Positions 32,933 to 44,366 of a stretch of DNA of 64,000 nt are shown piece by piece. Under the pieces are notes generated by a model that ran no database searches, was not told the origin of the DNA, and worked only from the letters and a program-made list of their open reading frames with translations. The first letter of the stretch is position 1; each line of letters starts with the position of its first letter. Position numbers and translations under genes: made by a program. Source of the stretch: Macrothele yani (taxonomy: Eukaryota; Arthropoda; Arachnida; Araneae; Macrothelidae); assembly GCA_039090855.1 (NCBI GenBank), contig CM076997.1, positions 163,338,709 through 163,402,708 on the forward strand. Direction: 5' to 3'.

Positions 32933-34252
32933 CGAGGTCCACAACAAACGTTTTGCACACCTTAGTCTAAAACGGGAGCTAATGATGAAATCGGGAAAAT
33001 GATTGTGCCATGTCAAAGTCAGACTTGCAGCAACGCAGTGGTATCAGAAAGACCCGCTATCATTTGCTGTGTGGAAATAGGAGGGTTTGGAAATGAAAGC
33101 GTGCAGCTCCTCAGATCGAGTCACGGCGTTAGACCAGCGCTCGTACGTGAAAATAGAAACTATTCGGCGAAAAGCCCCGACACAGATCCACACTGTCTTG
33201 CACGAATTTTGGGGGAAGAAACTCTTGATCGAAGCAAAATTTCCCGCTCAGAATCGCGTTTCTGGAGGGCCGAAGCAGTATCAAAGATTATCACCGCTCG
33301 GGCTGTTCTCAAATGGCGACAGACAAAACATCTGACACCATTGTTGCAACGCTTCTCGGAAAGAATCGCCGTTTGGCGGTTGAAGAGGCTGCTCATCAGG
33401 AAAATTTGTCCACCATGACTGTTCACCGGATGTTGACCGACTCACTGAGAAAAAGAAAAATTGTCGCACGCTGGCTGCCCCATCAACTCACCCCGGGGAG
33501 AAGGCAGCCAGAGTGAGCAGTGAGCATCGTACAGGGTGACCTCCACAGCTTAGAAAGGGAAAGCGACACTTTCCTGAATAGAATTGTCGCAATTGATGAG
33601 ACTTGGACCTGTGATTTTTAGCAGGAACTGAAGTCACAATTAGCGGAAAGGAGGCATCCAAATTCCCCACGCCTCTCAAAGTGACGTGGGTGACAATCCA
33701 AAGTGAAGAAAATGATTATATTTGTGCACTATGCTTATGGTGTTGAGGTTTCTGATCGAGTGCCGGTAGAGCGAAATGTCAACACACAATATTATCTTGA
33801 CTTTCTGAGGACAAAGTTGAGACCGAAAATTTGTCAAAGTCGTCCCAATTTGTGGGAAGCGGGAGCGATCGTTATGCATGACAACGCATCGTGTTATGAC
33901 GCAGCGTGGGTACAGGAACTTTTGTCGAAATATTGCTGGGAAATTTAATCCCACCCACCGTACAGCCCTGATCTCAGTCCACCCGACTTTTATCTTTTCC
34001 CAAAAGTTAAAAAATCGGCTCCGTGACATCCGCTACGAATCGCTGGACGAACTGTCATTGGACGTGACCCAGGTAATACGACAGCTGAACAAAGATGGTG
34101 TACCACGGGTCATCCACGACCTACCTCACCGCTGGCAAGCTGTCATTAGCAGCGGAGGGGAGTACGTTGAACGGCAATAAGATACGTTTTCTCCGTTACT
34201 TCATACTTTTCTCAAAATTGGAGAATGTGCAGAATTTTTGTTATGACCCCCG
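32933..34252 (+). mobile_element. mariner element, full length, inside a Tc1-like element
   Basis: Inverted ends CGAGGTCCACAACAAAC and CGGGGGTCATAACAAAA continue imperfectly to about 30 bp and are flanked by TA (32931-32932 and 34253-34254). The 1320-bp length is that of a complete mariner. The transposase on the plus strand is broken. Confidence 0.95.
33000..34180 (+). pseudogene. mariner transposase, DD34D, broken
   Basis: Landmarks in order: MATDKTSDTIVATLLGKNRR, ENLSTMTVHRML (helix-turn-helix), RWLPHQLTPG (the WVPHxL box), VAIDETWTCDF (first Asp), MIIFVHYAYGVEV, LRPKICQSRPNLWEAG, VMHDNASCYDAAWV (second Asp), and YSPDLSPPDFYLF (third Asp) read across a frame change. Thirty-four residues separate the last two Asp. 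Stops or frameshifts occur near 33517, 33620, 33700 and 33948. Confidence 0.93.
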
Positions 34253-35047
34253 TACGCCAACAGAATGGATAATATGGCAGAACGCGGAGGAAATATGAAT
34301 GCTGGTGACTGCAGTAATTTGTCACAACCCACACTGCATCGAATTCAGATTCAAATGAGGCTACGTAGTCGCGGACATCTCGGGATGCTCGTGATATGCA
34401 CAATTCACCGTCGAAAGTGCCTGCAATGGGCACGCGAGCATCAAAACTGGACCTTGAATGTTTGGAAGAATGTCTTGATGAATTCCGTTTCCTGTTGCAC
34501 CATATGGATGGCCCGGTACACGTACGTTGTTTATCTGGGGAAGTGTTTGCAGCTGGACACAGATTGCGATGAAAACAAGCCGGTGAAAGGAGTGTAATGC
34601 TTTGGGCAATGTTTTGCTGGGAAACTCTGAGTCCAGTCATTCATGTGCAGGAAACTAAGACGTCTACCACCTACCAAAACATCATTGCAAACCAAGTACA
34701 TTCTGTCATGGCAACGGTATACCCTCCAGTAGTGCCTTCTTTCAAAAGCGCCATTCCACATTAAGAAGATTTTTCGAAAATGGCTCGAGTAACACGAGGA
34801 AGACATCCAGGGATTCCCTGGCATCCAAATTCCCCAGACACCAATCCAATTGAGCATCTGGGGTTTGTGCCGGAATTGCGAATCCAATCTGCGGCTGCCC
34901 AAACCCGTAATTAAATGATTTGCTGGCAACATTTTGATACCCCAAGGCACCTTTAGAAATCTTGTGGCTTGCATACCTTGCCGGAAAATAGCTGTTTTAG
35001 CAGCATGGGGAAGACAGGTGGCCATAATGTTTCGGGTTTTCGGCGTA

Positions 35048-37389
35048 TATACATTCCTCACGTAAAAGAGAATTGGGCCATGAACACTGCCTTTCTTAAT
35101 TACTGAGCTTAGCAAAATGCAGCAGAATTGTGCTGTACATACAATTATTTAATTATTCTTTGTTGCACGTGATGTCTTCCTGTATTTATCCAAGGACTTT
35201 CTCAAGTGAATACCAATGCTCGCCCACGATAACAGAACACCGTTTTCCCTGCTGACACTTCTCCGTGTTCGAGATATATTGTTGAACCGTTTCACCATCG
35301 TCTTTGCTGTTGTTCCCAGGCTACGTAGATATGTTGCAAAAAATCTAAATACGAATGAAGGAACTGCAGTTTTCATAGACATCCTTCACCCATCTAAGCA
35401 TAACTAAGTGCACAACAGACTGCTTGCACGTGAGTGTTTCGAAGTTGCACAGAAATTCACCAAGCCATTTAAATTTCTTCCCAAACCGAATTTTCTCTTC
35501 CTACGAGTCTTTCACTGAGGTCTGTGCTTTCGGAAAGTCGCTCTGTGTATACCCTTAAAGGTCCTTCCTTTGATTGTTGCTTCACTGAATCGTGGACACA
35601 TTTATACATATTCTTAAATTGCCCACATTTCATTTCTCAGTTTTACAAATTCGACAAAAATTTAAATTTCAAGTGTAATAGGTCAAAAACTTTTTTCTAT
35701 CGATCTACAATTACTTCTCTTTCGAGAATGTTCTATTGTCCTGGACTAGACTGCTCAAGACCAAGGTATATTTTTCTTCACAGGGGCTATTTTTTGGAAC
35801 ACTTGTTATAACAAATGTGCATTCCAAGAAATAGAACACAGGCGTTGAAATCTTCACAAACTTTTCCAACCGAATTTAGTATACGCTATGTAATTAAGCA
35901 GATGTTTCAAAGTATGTTCTCCTATTACCTTCTAAGGCTAATGGCATAGCAAACATAGATTGATGGTAAATCTTTCCGTTGTGAAGTCGGAGAGTTTTCG
36001 GCCTTAACGTAGTAGAATAAGTTAACAGCCTCCTCTCTACCGCTTAATATTCTCCACCCAGATCTCTCATTATTTTACTAATATCATTGTGGAGTTATAT
36101 AACCCCACTCGAAGAAACCAAAACCGGGAGTTCTTTCTCACTGAAATGGAAATGGAATATTATATTGTTTTCTCTGTACGTCTCCATCTTCCTAATGTGG
36201 AGGCAAGAAGTTCTGCATTAATCTTGTAGAAATGTATTCAGGTATGATGCAGAATCAAAGCAATTTCATTCATTTACTTTTGGGTAATTAAAGGTAGTTA
36301 TCTAAATTAGATGGACATGTCGATATGGATGATATCACCGTGCTTTCTATATCCATGTAATCCCGATTTTAATGCATTTTCTTTTGTTTTAATTTCTTGG
36401 ATTCTTAATTTTGTCTGATCAAGTACGGGAACTCATCGTCATATGGCACTAATCTCGAATATGTTGTAGCATATTTGGGCATATAATCGGGTGTTTGGTT
36501 TACATGCTGTGTTTATTGACCTTATATATCAGCCAAACAAAGCAACATCTCAAAAATATGATCCTTGAGTTCGCTTCAAAAGCTTGGAAACTACGAAAGG
36601 CATTGCACTCTTTATGCTACTCAACAAATCACCACGATACAGAACATTTGTTGAACAACAAGCATAAGATGCCAATATTTCATCCCAGACTGCCATTTTA
36701 CTCCCAAACTGGAACTTACAGGCTTTCTCTCTGACAGGGGGTAATTGTTTCATTTAAATGCTAGACCGGATTAAAGGGGTGACTAGCAAAGACACAGCCT
36801 AGAGGCGGAGCCCACCATTACCAAGAACCCAGGAAGCATGCCGCTACACAGCAAATATTACACAGCTTATATATTTATATATAGAGAAGCAAAATACTTT
36901 GAGTTTTGTCTCGTACGATTTCGCCTCGATCACAAAGTGTGGCTAGAGGACGAAAATATTTCAAGGTTGATGTTCTTAGGTGAGTACGATTTGTTGGGGT
37001 TGTATTTTTGCTATTTTGTGGTGGTGATAGTAGTGTGTTGACGGGATGTGGTTCGGGAAAGACAATTTCAGGGGTGCCATATGGGGGTTGTGGTTAAGGG
37101 GTTGGTGGTAGGAATATTGTTGTTTATTGTGTCGGAGATACTGTTTTTCGTTTCTTTTGGTTTTTTTTTGGGGGGGGGGGCTTATTTTTACTATAAATTA
37201 CTGCTGAGAGTGGAGTTAGGGGCTTCCGGTGGGATTGCAGGCGTTTAGCCCCTTCCAGGCTCCTTTATTAAATACAGTTATTTGTTTGTCTTCAGGGATT
37301 AGAGTAACATGGGCGCATCAGTGTTGGTTGTCGAACGACTTGGACGGAGCGTTTAAGGCTTTGGAGGTGACATGAAACTTTGGTTTGTA
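35048..37389. other. Nothing firmly recognised
   Basis: A 77-codon minus-strand stretch at 35149-35382 and a G-run near 37170 stand out, but neither matches anything I know. The rest is AT-rich. Confidence 0.4.
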
Positions 37390-38634
37390 TTATGTGTGCA
37401 ACTTAATTCTCGGCTCCTAAACGCAAGCGATCATAGAACGTCGGCAAATAGAAATAGCTTTATGCGATAATGGCTGATTGCAGCGCCGTCCAACAGCTTT
37501 TCAGGCAACCGTAACCGATCACAGCTGTAGTGACAGAAGGGACGAAAGTTGGCGGTGAAGTCAATGTCGTTCGAGAAGCAACATTTGAGGCACTGCCTCC
37601 TGTTTGCGTTTCAGCTGAACAAAAGTGCCGCGGAAGCCTAGCAAATGATCTGTGCTGCTTTGGGTGAGGCTGCTATGTCCTACAGTATGTGTAAGAAGTG
37701 GTTCCAGCGGTTTAAGCAGGGAAATTTCGATCTCCGTGGTGCAGAACGTCCGGGACAGCCACAGAAAGTTGACGAGGAAGGACTGGAACAACTGTTGGAC
37801 GCCAATCCCCGTCGCACACAGTCAGACGTCGCACAGGAATTCGGAGTAACACCGTAAGCCATTGCAAAGCGCCTGCAGAAGCTTGGACGGATTCACAAAG
37901 AGGGCCGTTGGGTGCCCCACCAACTCACAGCTGCGAACAAGTCTAGGCGCTACGATATTGCTGTGTCCTTGCTCTCCAGATTCAAGAAGAAGGATTTCCT
38001 CCACAAGATTTTGATCTGTGATGAAAAGTGGATCCTCTACGATAATCCTAAGCGGCACAAATCGTGGGTTTGTCTAGGGCAGCCTACCACCAGTACCACC
38101 AAACCGAATATCCATGCCAGGAAGTTGTTGCTGTGCATATGGTGGGATCAGCGCGGTGTCGTACACTATGAGTTGCTCAAACCTGGTGAAACAGTCAATG
38201 CCGAGTGTTATTGTCTGCAACTCATTCGTGTGAGTAACGCAAATGGATGCGAAATTGCCATACACCGGAAAGGGCAGAAGGTCGGTCCTGTTGATTCAGG
38301 TTAACGCACGTCCTGACACCGCGAAAACGACTTTAAACACGATCACCGACCTGAGGTGGGATAATTTGTCCCACCCTGCGTATTCTCCAGACTTCACCCA
38401 GTCGGATTTACGCACTTCACTTCGGTCGAGAAGGTCCACACACGTATTGATGGCTTTATCAACTCGAAACATCCCTCTCTTTTTTCCGCAGTGGTATTTG
38501 GAAGCTCCCTGATTGATGTCTCAAAGGTATCGAACACGACGGGAATTATTGCCTTGCTTAGGTACGTATTCGATTTCCTATGATTTGCAGTCAACGTGTC
38601 GTGCCTATGGACGAGAATTAAGTTGCACACCTAA
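37390..38634 (+). mobile_element. mariner element, full length
   Basis: Inverted ends TTATGTGTGCAACTTAATTC and TTAGGTGTGCAACTTAATTC are flanked by TA (37388-37389 and 38635-38636). Length 1245 bp. The plus strand carries a single transposase. Confidence 0.96.
37564..38580 (+). pseudogene. mariner transposase, broken
   Basis: The start MSFEKQHLRHCLLFAFQLN opens a mariner helix-turn-helix (WFQRFKQGNFDL). Then DEEGLEQLLDANPRRTQSDVA, a WVPHQLTAANKSRR box, ILICDEKWILYDN (first Asp), CIWWDQRGVVHYELL, VNARPDTAKTTL (second catalytic position, where the usual DN is VN), and HPAYSPDFTQSDL (third Asp). Stops: TAG near 37639 and TAA at 37857. A frameshift near 38230 separates the C-terminal third. The D-to-V change alone would kill activity. 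Confidence 0.94.
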
Positions 38635-38639
38635 TACTT

Positions 38640-39860
38640 TTTTGGCTGTTATTGTTGCTTGAGGTGGTTTCACACGATACTGAATTTTGAAGCGAAAAGA
38701 TCTTGTATAGGTATCCGAATGCAAGGAGTTATGCCCTGTAACATGAGGAATCTGCGATATAAATTTCATTTGAATAGCGCGATTGTTTCTTGGCGGTGCA
38801 ATTTTCACACACAGTAAGTAGTAACATCCGTAGAAGAGAGTTCAGATTACGAAACCGATAATTCTCGAAACAAATGTAAATATCTTTAATTATAACTAAA
38901 ATAAAATTCTAGGATTTCGGGATTATAACAAAGTCTGGTCTTTATTTAGAGGCCCTTATCTAAATAAATACCAGACTTTGTTTCTTTTCCTCGGCAATGA
39001 TACGCGTCAAACCGTATTAATCGATCTGTTTGACTTCTGCCGAAAGAGCGGCAATTTCTGCCAGTCTAGATATCGTGTTAGATATGGGTAGTTTATTTTT
39101 GCATGAGTCAACATACAGTTCCATTCCAATTTCCCTTATGAATGGTATCGATTGTTAAAGAACAATTCCGACTGGCTTCCAGTGTCGGACCTAAGCCCTT
39201 ATTAAACAAACACAATCGAGCACTGCATGGGAGCGTTTAACTAATGAGATTCGAGTCCCCCCCCCCTTTCTCCTTATTTTTTTAATGTGAGTCTCATTTT
39301 ATGTTTCGTTTGTAATTCATTAGATAAAGGTAATAGTATCAGACTGTCTCCGAAGATGGATTCCAAGGATAAATGATTACTTTGGATGATTAAATAACAT
39401 TTGCAGGAGACCGCGCAGATATAATTATTTCCACAGAAGCAAAAAACAGATTTCTGCTCTCGAACGCTTTTCTCAGCCGTAGATCACAGGGAGCAAGGAT
39501 TTACCATTAGATCAACTAGCTCTCATTTTTTGCAAACTTTGTTCGCGGAAATGGATTTAATGCAAATCATGTTATAGGACGAAAGTCCTGCTATGCTTAA
39601 CGCAGAAGACAATATAATTTACTAGCTTGGAATTTTTCGCGTACAAAACAATGCAGCCACATTATTTTTTTTTCTCCTTTATTTAAGGAAAGTGCTCGAA
39701 GAACGTTGCAAAAACATGCTAGCTCTAAGTGAGCTATTCTTTTATTTGCATTGGTTGCGTTATCAGTAAAATGTAGAGATTAATTTGCGAATAAGTATTT
39801 ACTATATGTTTTTTACGCTTTCCAACCGTAGGTTGAAGAAGCGTATATGCTCCAGCTTTG
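38640..39860. other. Mostly nothing recognised
   Basis: A hairpin at 38927-38982 is listed separately. Otherwise AT-rich sequence with C- and T-runs near 39257 and 39665. Confidence 0.45.
38927..38982. repeat. Hairpin, about 24-bp arms
   Basis: AACAAAGTCTGGTCTTTATT and its inverted partner ending ACCAGACTTTGTT have one mismatch over 24 bp, with an 8-base loop. It is a fold-back of unknown origin. Confidence 0.85.
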
Positions 39861-39869
39861 TCCGTCTGT

Positions 39870-40760
39870 CCTCCCGTACGATAACTCACGTGAAAATGGT
39901 TGGATTTAGATGAAATTTCAGAATGTGGTAGGGAACCACCTGGAGACGATCCCTATTGAAAATGGTTTAAATAGGGTCAAAGGTCAGGACATAGGAACTG
40001 AATCCATTCCATTGCCTTTATGCGTCATAACTTGCATAAAAGTTGTTCGATTTCGATAAAATTTTATTATGTGGTAGGGAACCACCTGGGCACAAGCCCT
40101 TATTGAAAATAAAGGAAATGGAGTCAAAGCTCAGGACATAGGAGCGGGATCCATTCCATTGCCTTTATGCATCATACCTTGCGTAAAAATGGTTCGATTT
40201 CGATGAAATTTTAGTATGTGGTAAGAAACCACCTGGGGACGAAGCCTATTGAAAATGGGCGAAACAGGGTCAAAGGTGAGGACATAGGAACGGGATCCAT
40301 TCCATTGCTTTTATGCGTCATAACATGCGTAAATATGGTTCGATTTCGATAAAAGGTTAGTATGTGGTAGGGAACCAACTGGGCAGGAACCCTATTGAAA
40401 ATGGGCGAAATGGGGCCAAAGGTCAGGCAGGGCATAAGGGCAGGATTTATTCCATTGCCCTTATGCGTCATAACTTGCTTACAAATGGTTCGATTTCGAT
40501 AAAATTTTAGTATGTGGTAAGGAACCAACTGAGAACGAACCATATTGAAAATGGGCGGAATGGGGTCAAAGGTCAGGACATTGGAGTGGGATCCATTCCA
40601 TTGCCCTTGTGCATCAGAACTTACCTAAAAATTCTTCGATTGCGACAAAACGTTATCATGTAGTTTCGGAGGTATAGTGATCCGGTTCTGTTGAATATCA
40701 ACGAAATATGGTCTAAGGTCATTGCACAACGGCAAGATTTATTCCACAGCCATTATTCTC
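39870..40760. repeat. 147-bp tandem repeat, six units
   Basis: Landmark GGTTCGATTTCGATAAAATT (or a variant) starts near 39898, 40046, 40193, 40339, 40489 and 40635, so units are 146-150 bp. Each contains GTGGTAGGGAACCACCTGG, GGGTCAAAGGTCAGGACATA and CATTCCATTGCC. Units are clearly diverged from each other. The 110-codon minus-strand open frame here is a by-product. Confidence 0.93.
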
Positions 40761-40770
40761 AAATATCATC

Positions 40771-40895
40771 ATTGAACCCAATGTTTCAACCCAATTGAAC
40801 CCAATGTTTCGTCATTTGTCAATCAAATTGAACCCAATGTTTCAACCCAATTGAACTCAGTGTTTCGTCATTTGTCAATTCAAATTGAACCCAAT
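40771..40895. repeat. 57-bp tandem repeat, just over two units
   Basis: Units at 40771 and 40827 start ATTGAACCCAATGTTTCAAC and end TTTGTCAAT(T)CAA. A partial third unit (40884-40895) meets the broken end of a Tc1-like transposase. Within each unit ATTGAACCCAATGTTTC is itself duplicated. Confidence 0.92.
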
Positions 40896-41651
40896 AACGC
40901 CCCAAACCATGACCATAGGCGTTTGGCCTGTATGACGCCGCAACGTTCCGTTCACCAAGACGACTTCGAATAGTTAGGCGACCGTCATAGTGCATCAAGT
41001 TAAATCGTGACTCGTCAGAAAGCACGAACTGTCGCCAATCAGCGCGCAAATGTCTGTGTTCGAGACTGCATTGCATCCTGATGCGTCAGCTGTTGAGGGT
41101 CAAAGGTATGCAATGGACTGTTGGTCACCAGACATCTGTTGAGAAAAAGACGTCGAACTTTGCTGGAGGACAAAGTCTGACCTGTCACAGTGCTTCACTG
41201 CTGCACTAACACCATTAATGTCGCTGCGCGATGGATGATTCCCATGAGGCAGGTGTTTCTGTCATCACGCGAATTCGCGCGATATTGCGGTCCATTTCCC
41301 GGATTTCTGTGCGTCCGAGCCTCATCTGCACACTGACGCCACATTTGCATCCCTGTGCAGGCTTATCGTCCAGTTCGTGATGCGATTTCGGTGTAGGGAC
41401 ATCCACCATCTCTCATCCCCACAATCCTTCTTAGCTGAAAGTCCGTCAGATGATCATTTTGCGACCTGCTACGACGACGGGGCATAGTGAGACACAAGAC
41501 ACACCCTTTCGACTCAACGTCGGCTCTTCACAAGTTGCAATATTTTTTCGTTTGAGCCAGCTATTTCTACTCAAGACCGAGCAGTTTAGAGGGCGCTTCT
41601 CCCAAACCGCAGGCTCGTTTTTACTGACATTTTGAATGTCCCAACATGTTG
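40896..41651 (-). pseudogene. Tc1-like element, N-terminal half only
   Basis: Minus strand: MPRRRSRSQNDHLTDFQLRR, RIVGMRDGGCPYTEIASRTG (helix-turn-helix), then ADWRQFVLSDESRFNLM (first Asp), GRLTIRSRLGERN, and a GHGLGRYW end where the family reads VMVWG. Sequence then runs straight into the 57-bp repeat, so the second Asp, the catalytic Glu and one terminal repeat are lost. Stops follow TGR and elsewhere. Confidence 0.85.
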
Positions 41652-41657
41652 TACATA

Positions 41658-42869
41658 CACCGATGAGTCATTACATTATGCCCCCCCCCCCAGCCGACAG
41701 AAATGAGCGCGCCTGGAGACCGAACGATGACCCAGGTGAACTTCACAGAGCAGTATATATACCACCTGGCTTCAGGTTAGTAGAGTGTTCGGAATCAGAA
41801 TAGTAAAAGCTGCCGATTTATCGGGGTTCGATAAAGGAAAAATCGTGATGGCATGGCGCCTCTGAACTACGATCTCAGAAACGGCGCAGCTTGTGGGCTG
41901 TTCATGCGCCGCTGTAATGAGTACGTATAAAAAGTGGTGCACAAATGGCCAAACGACAAACTGTCGTCACGCAGTGTGTCGTCTGTAGCTCATTAATGCC
42001 AGAGGGAAGCGGAGACTGTCGCGCATTGTTCACAGTAACCGCAGGGCCACAGTGTGACAAATAACCCTCAGTTAGAACAGTGGTGATCACGGCAATGTGT
42101 CATAGCACACAGTTCATCGTAGCCTTCTGCGCATGGGCCTGCATAGCCGAAGATCCAGCCATGTCCCCATGCTCACTGCATGTCATCGCCAACAACGCAT
42201 GAAATGGGCCCAACTCCTCAAAATTGGACCGTGGATGATTAGAAGAAAGCGGCCTGGTCTGACGAAACAAGATTCCTGGTGCATCACGTAGACGGCCGAG
42301 CGCGGATACTCTGATTACCAACGAGGAATATGGCACCTGGACGCAGTGTTGGGTGGAAACAGATAGGAGGCGGGGGTGTTATGCTGTGGGCGATGTTTTC
42401 TAGGGACACTTTAGGCCTCATTATCCCAATAGCACAATCCCTGACATCTGCCAGGTATCTGAACATCGTTGCGGACCAGGTTCATCCATTCATGGCAACT
42501 GTGTTCCCTGCTACTGATGGCCATTATCAACAGGATAATGCGCCATGCCACACTACCAGAATCGTCAAAGAGTAGTTTGAGGAACATACAATGACTTTCT
42601 GTTATTTCCCTGGACTCCACATTCACATGACATGAGCCCAATCGAACATTTATCATTCGATTTGGAAAATCGGGTTCGCTCTAAATCAGCTCCACCTCAA
42701 AATGTACGGGAACTGGAAGAGGTGATGTTGAAATTATGGTACCAGATACCCCAGGATACCTATCGCCACCTCATCGAATCGATGCCTCGCCGAGTGGCCG
42801 CGGTTTTGCGGGCTAAGGAGGTCCTGCAACTTACAAAGCAAGTGGTCATAATGTAAAGGCTGATCGGTG
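41658..42869 (+). mobile_element. Tc1-like element, full length
   Basis: Inverted ends CACCGATGAGTCATTACATT and CACCGATCAGCCTTTACATT are flanked by TA (41656-41657 and 42870-42871). Length 1212 bp. Same family as the split element at 32560-35045. Confidence 0.95.
41815..42856 (+). pseudogene. Tc1-like transposase, broken
   Basis: Plus-strand pieces in changing frames: FDKGKIVMAWRL, SETAQLVGCSCAAV (helix-turn-helix), INARGKRRLSRIVHSNRRAT, VHRSLLRMGLHSRR, GGVMLWAMFSRDTLG, QQDNAPCHTTRIVKE (second Asp) and SHDMSPIEHLSFDLENRVR (Glu, with D of SPD kept and the usual LW changed to LS). The last piece ends KEVLQLTKQVVIM. There are many stops. The second Asp and the Glu are about 36 residues apart. 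Confidence 0.9.
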
Positions 42870-43025
42870 TAGTCTGTATGTTTCAAACTAAAAACAATGG
42901 TCATTCATGGTGTTTCAATTTTCAGAAACAGCAGGGTATATTTGATTGACCAATTGATGTTAAATTATTTTCCTGCTTATTGCACCTAATACTTACTGTC
43001 TTGTACCAAATATCTTCCTGTATCG

Positions 43026-43222
43026 GGGGCCGAATGGTCAGCGGTGTAGTTTTCTGATTAATCGTCAGAGTTGTGTCTGGGTAAGCCTCCAAATGAGGAA
43101 TGGCTGGAACATTTTATTACAGCTCTGCATCCCTCAATTTCTCCTGGAACCAGTAGTTTCAAATTTGTAACAGGGGACCACTTACATCCTGCAGAGTTGT
43201 TCTTTGTGGTCATTAAACCCAG
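43026..43222 (+). repeat. Diverged SINE-A copy
   Basis: Head-like GGGGCCGAATGGTCAGCGGT, a degraded box B region, then TTCTCCTGGAACCAGTAG and TTGTGGTCATTAAACC of the SINE-A body. Confidence 0.6.
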
Positions 43223-43224
43223 AG

Positions 43225-44026
43225 GCAATAAAAACATTTCCGCCAAAAGATAAGAATACCTACCCATTTTTGGTGAAATTTTAAGAACAATTTTTCCTTT
43301 CTCAAAATTAGAAGTGTATCTTAGAAGTGTGTTTAGGTTACTGGAGTAATACAATTAGAAAAGCCTGAGGTTTTCGTTTACTATTGAATAGAAATATTTG
43401 TGAAAACGCATTCTGGATACATTTACACATAACACGATACAAAATGTATTTCACAATGAAGAAGTTCATTACGACATCAGATCTATCATTGGCGATCTCA
43501 AAAAGGAAATGACTTGCAGTTATTTCATTCCAAAAGACTTAATGCGATTCCACGTTTGCTTCACTGTTTTCCATGATGTACAATGCGCATTTTTCATGAG
43601 AATTGAAATGTGAGCACGAATTCAGGTGTGGTTTTTTTTCTGAAAGCAAAACGTTTGCAGTGAACCAAACAACTAAATTTTCACAAATTCCGTTTTTGCT
43701 TTATTCGGAGTGTTAAGTTCATTTTTTAAGTAGAAAAAATCCCAGGAATGCTGCTGCTGATGTACGCGAGAAACTAGTCAAAGGAAACTCTATTTCTTTT
43801 ACAAATCGTAAACGCATTTGAAATTGAACGTAATCAAAGTGAGCATCAATACCTTATGGATGAGCTTACAATCATATTTATACGTGGCCAGCTTCTGAAT
43901 GTGAAAGTCATTCATACTATATGTAAATCAGACTCTTAAAAGTATGATTTATTGTAGAAATAAAAAAAAAGGAAGATATTTTAAGCTAAGCGGCATTGTT
44001 TTTAATTTAAAATAGATTTGGCAAAC
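43225..44026. other. Nothing recognised
   Basis: AT-rich. No motif. Confidence 0.45.
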
Positions 44027-44366
44027 AGACGTGGTTAAATGAAATGAGAAACTCGCCGTCTATGTACGATATTTAATAAAATACGAAAGACATTTGCAGT
44101 TAAAATACCCCACTTGCACTTTCGGGGTAACATTTACCCCATCATCTTTCGGGGTAACATTTACTCCATCTTCTTTCGGGGAAACATTTACCCCATTATC
44201 AGGTCCACCTGATGATGGGGTAAATGATACCCCGAAAGTGCTAGTGGTTTATTTTAACTGTAAATATATTTCGTATTTTATTAAATATCGTACATAGACG
44301 GCGAGTTTCTCATTTCATTTGACGTATTGTGCGAAGTTATCCTTTTATTGTTAGACGTGGTTAAAT
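44027..44366. mobile_element. Hairpin insertion with 14-bp target duplication
   Basis: AGACGTGGTTAAAT at 44027-44040 recurs exactly at 44353-44366. Between them lies a long inverted repeat: about 105-bp arms (44037 to about 44145, and about 44210-44320) starting AAATGAAATGAGAAACTCGC. The centre holds three tandem 27-bp units (44119, 44146 and 44173), each with its own small palindrome (GGGGTAACATTTACCCC). A 32-bp non-palindromic tail (44321-44352) precedes the second duplication. There is no gene. A transposon MITE would normally have a shorter duplication; 11-16 bp is more typical of reverse-transcribed insertions. Confidence 0.88.

Larger units (their letters stand above)
32670..35010 (+). 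pseudogene. Tc1-like transposase, heavily decayed, split in two
   Basis: Before the mariner: helix-turn-helix remnants (frames containing GKACVV and GYYHPIVAQREK up to GVERKLLG). After it: DNMAERGGNMNAGD, CLQWAREHQNWTL, CTIWMARYTYVVYLGK (around the first Asp region), SVMLWAMFCWET, NIIANQVHSVMATVYPP, traces of SPDLNPIEHLW, and LVACIPCRKIAVLAAWG. Frames shift many times. The catalytic second Asp region is unreadable. Confidence 0.8.
32560..35045 (+). mobile_element. Tc1-like element split by a mariner
   Basis: Ends CACCAAAGAGCCCAAAACG and, inverted at the right, CGCCGAAAACCCGAAACAT are flanked by TA (32558-32559 and 35046-35047). These ends match the family at 41658-42869. Subtracting the mariner leaves 1164 bp. 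The two halves of its transposase join at the mariner's TA. Confidence 0.88.

Noticed and set aside
35149..35382. Possible transposase fragment on the minus strand
   Set aside because: No catalytic motif or terminal repeat could be matched; left unnamed.
40211..40543. 110-codon frame with internal repeats
   Set aside because: By-product of the 147-bp tandem array; unit lengths vary, so a conserved frame is not kept.
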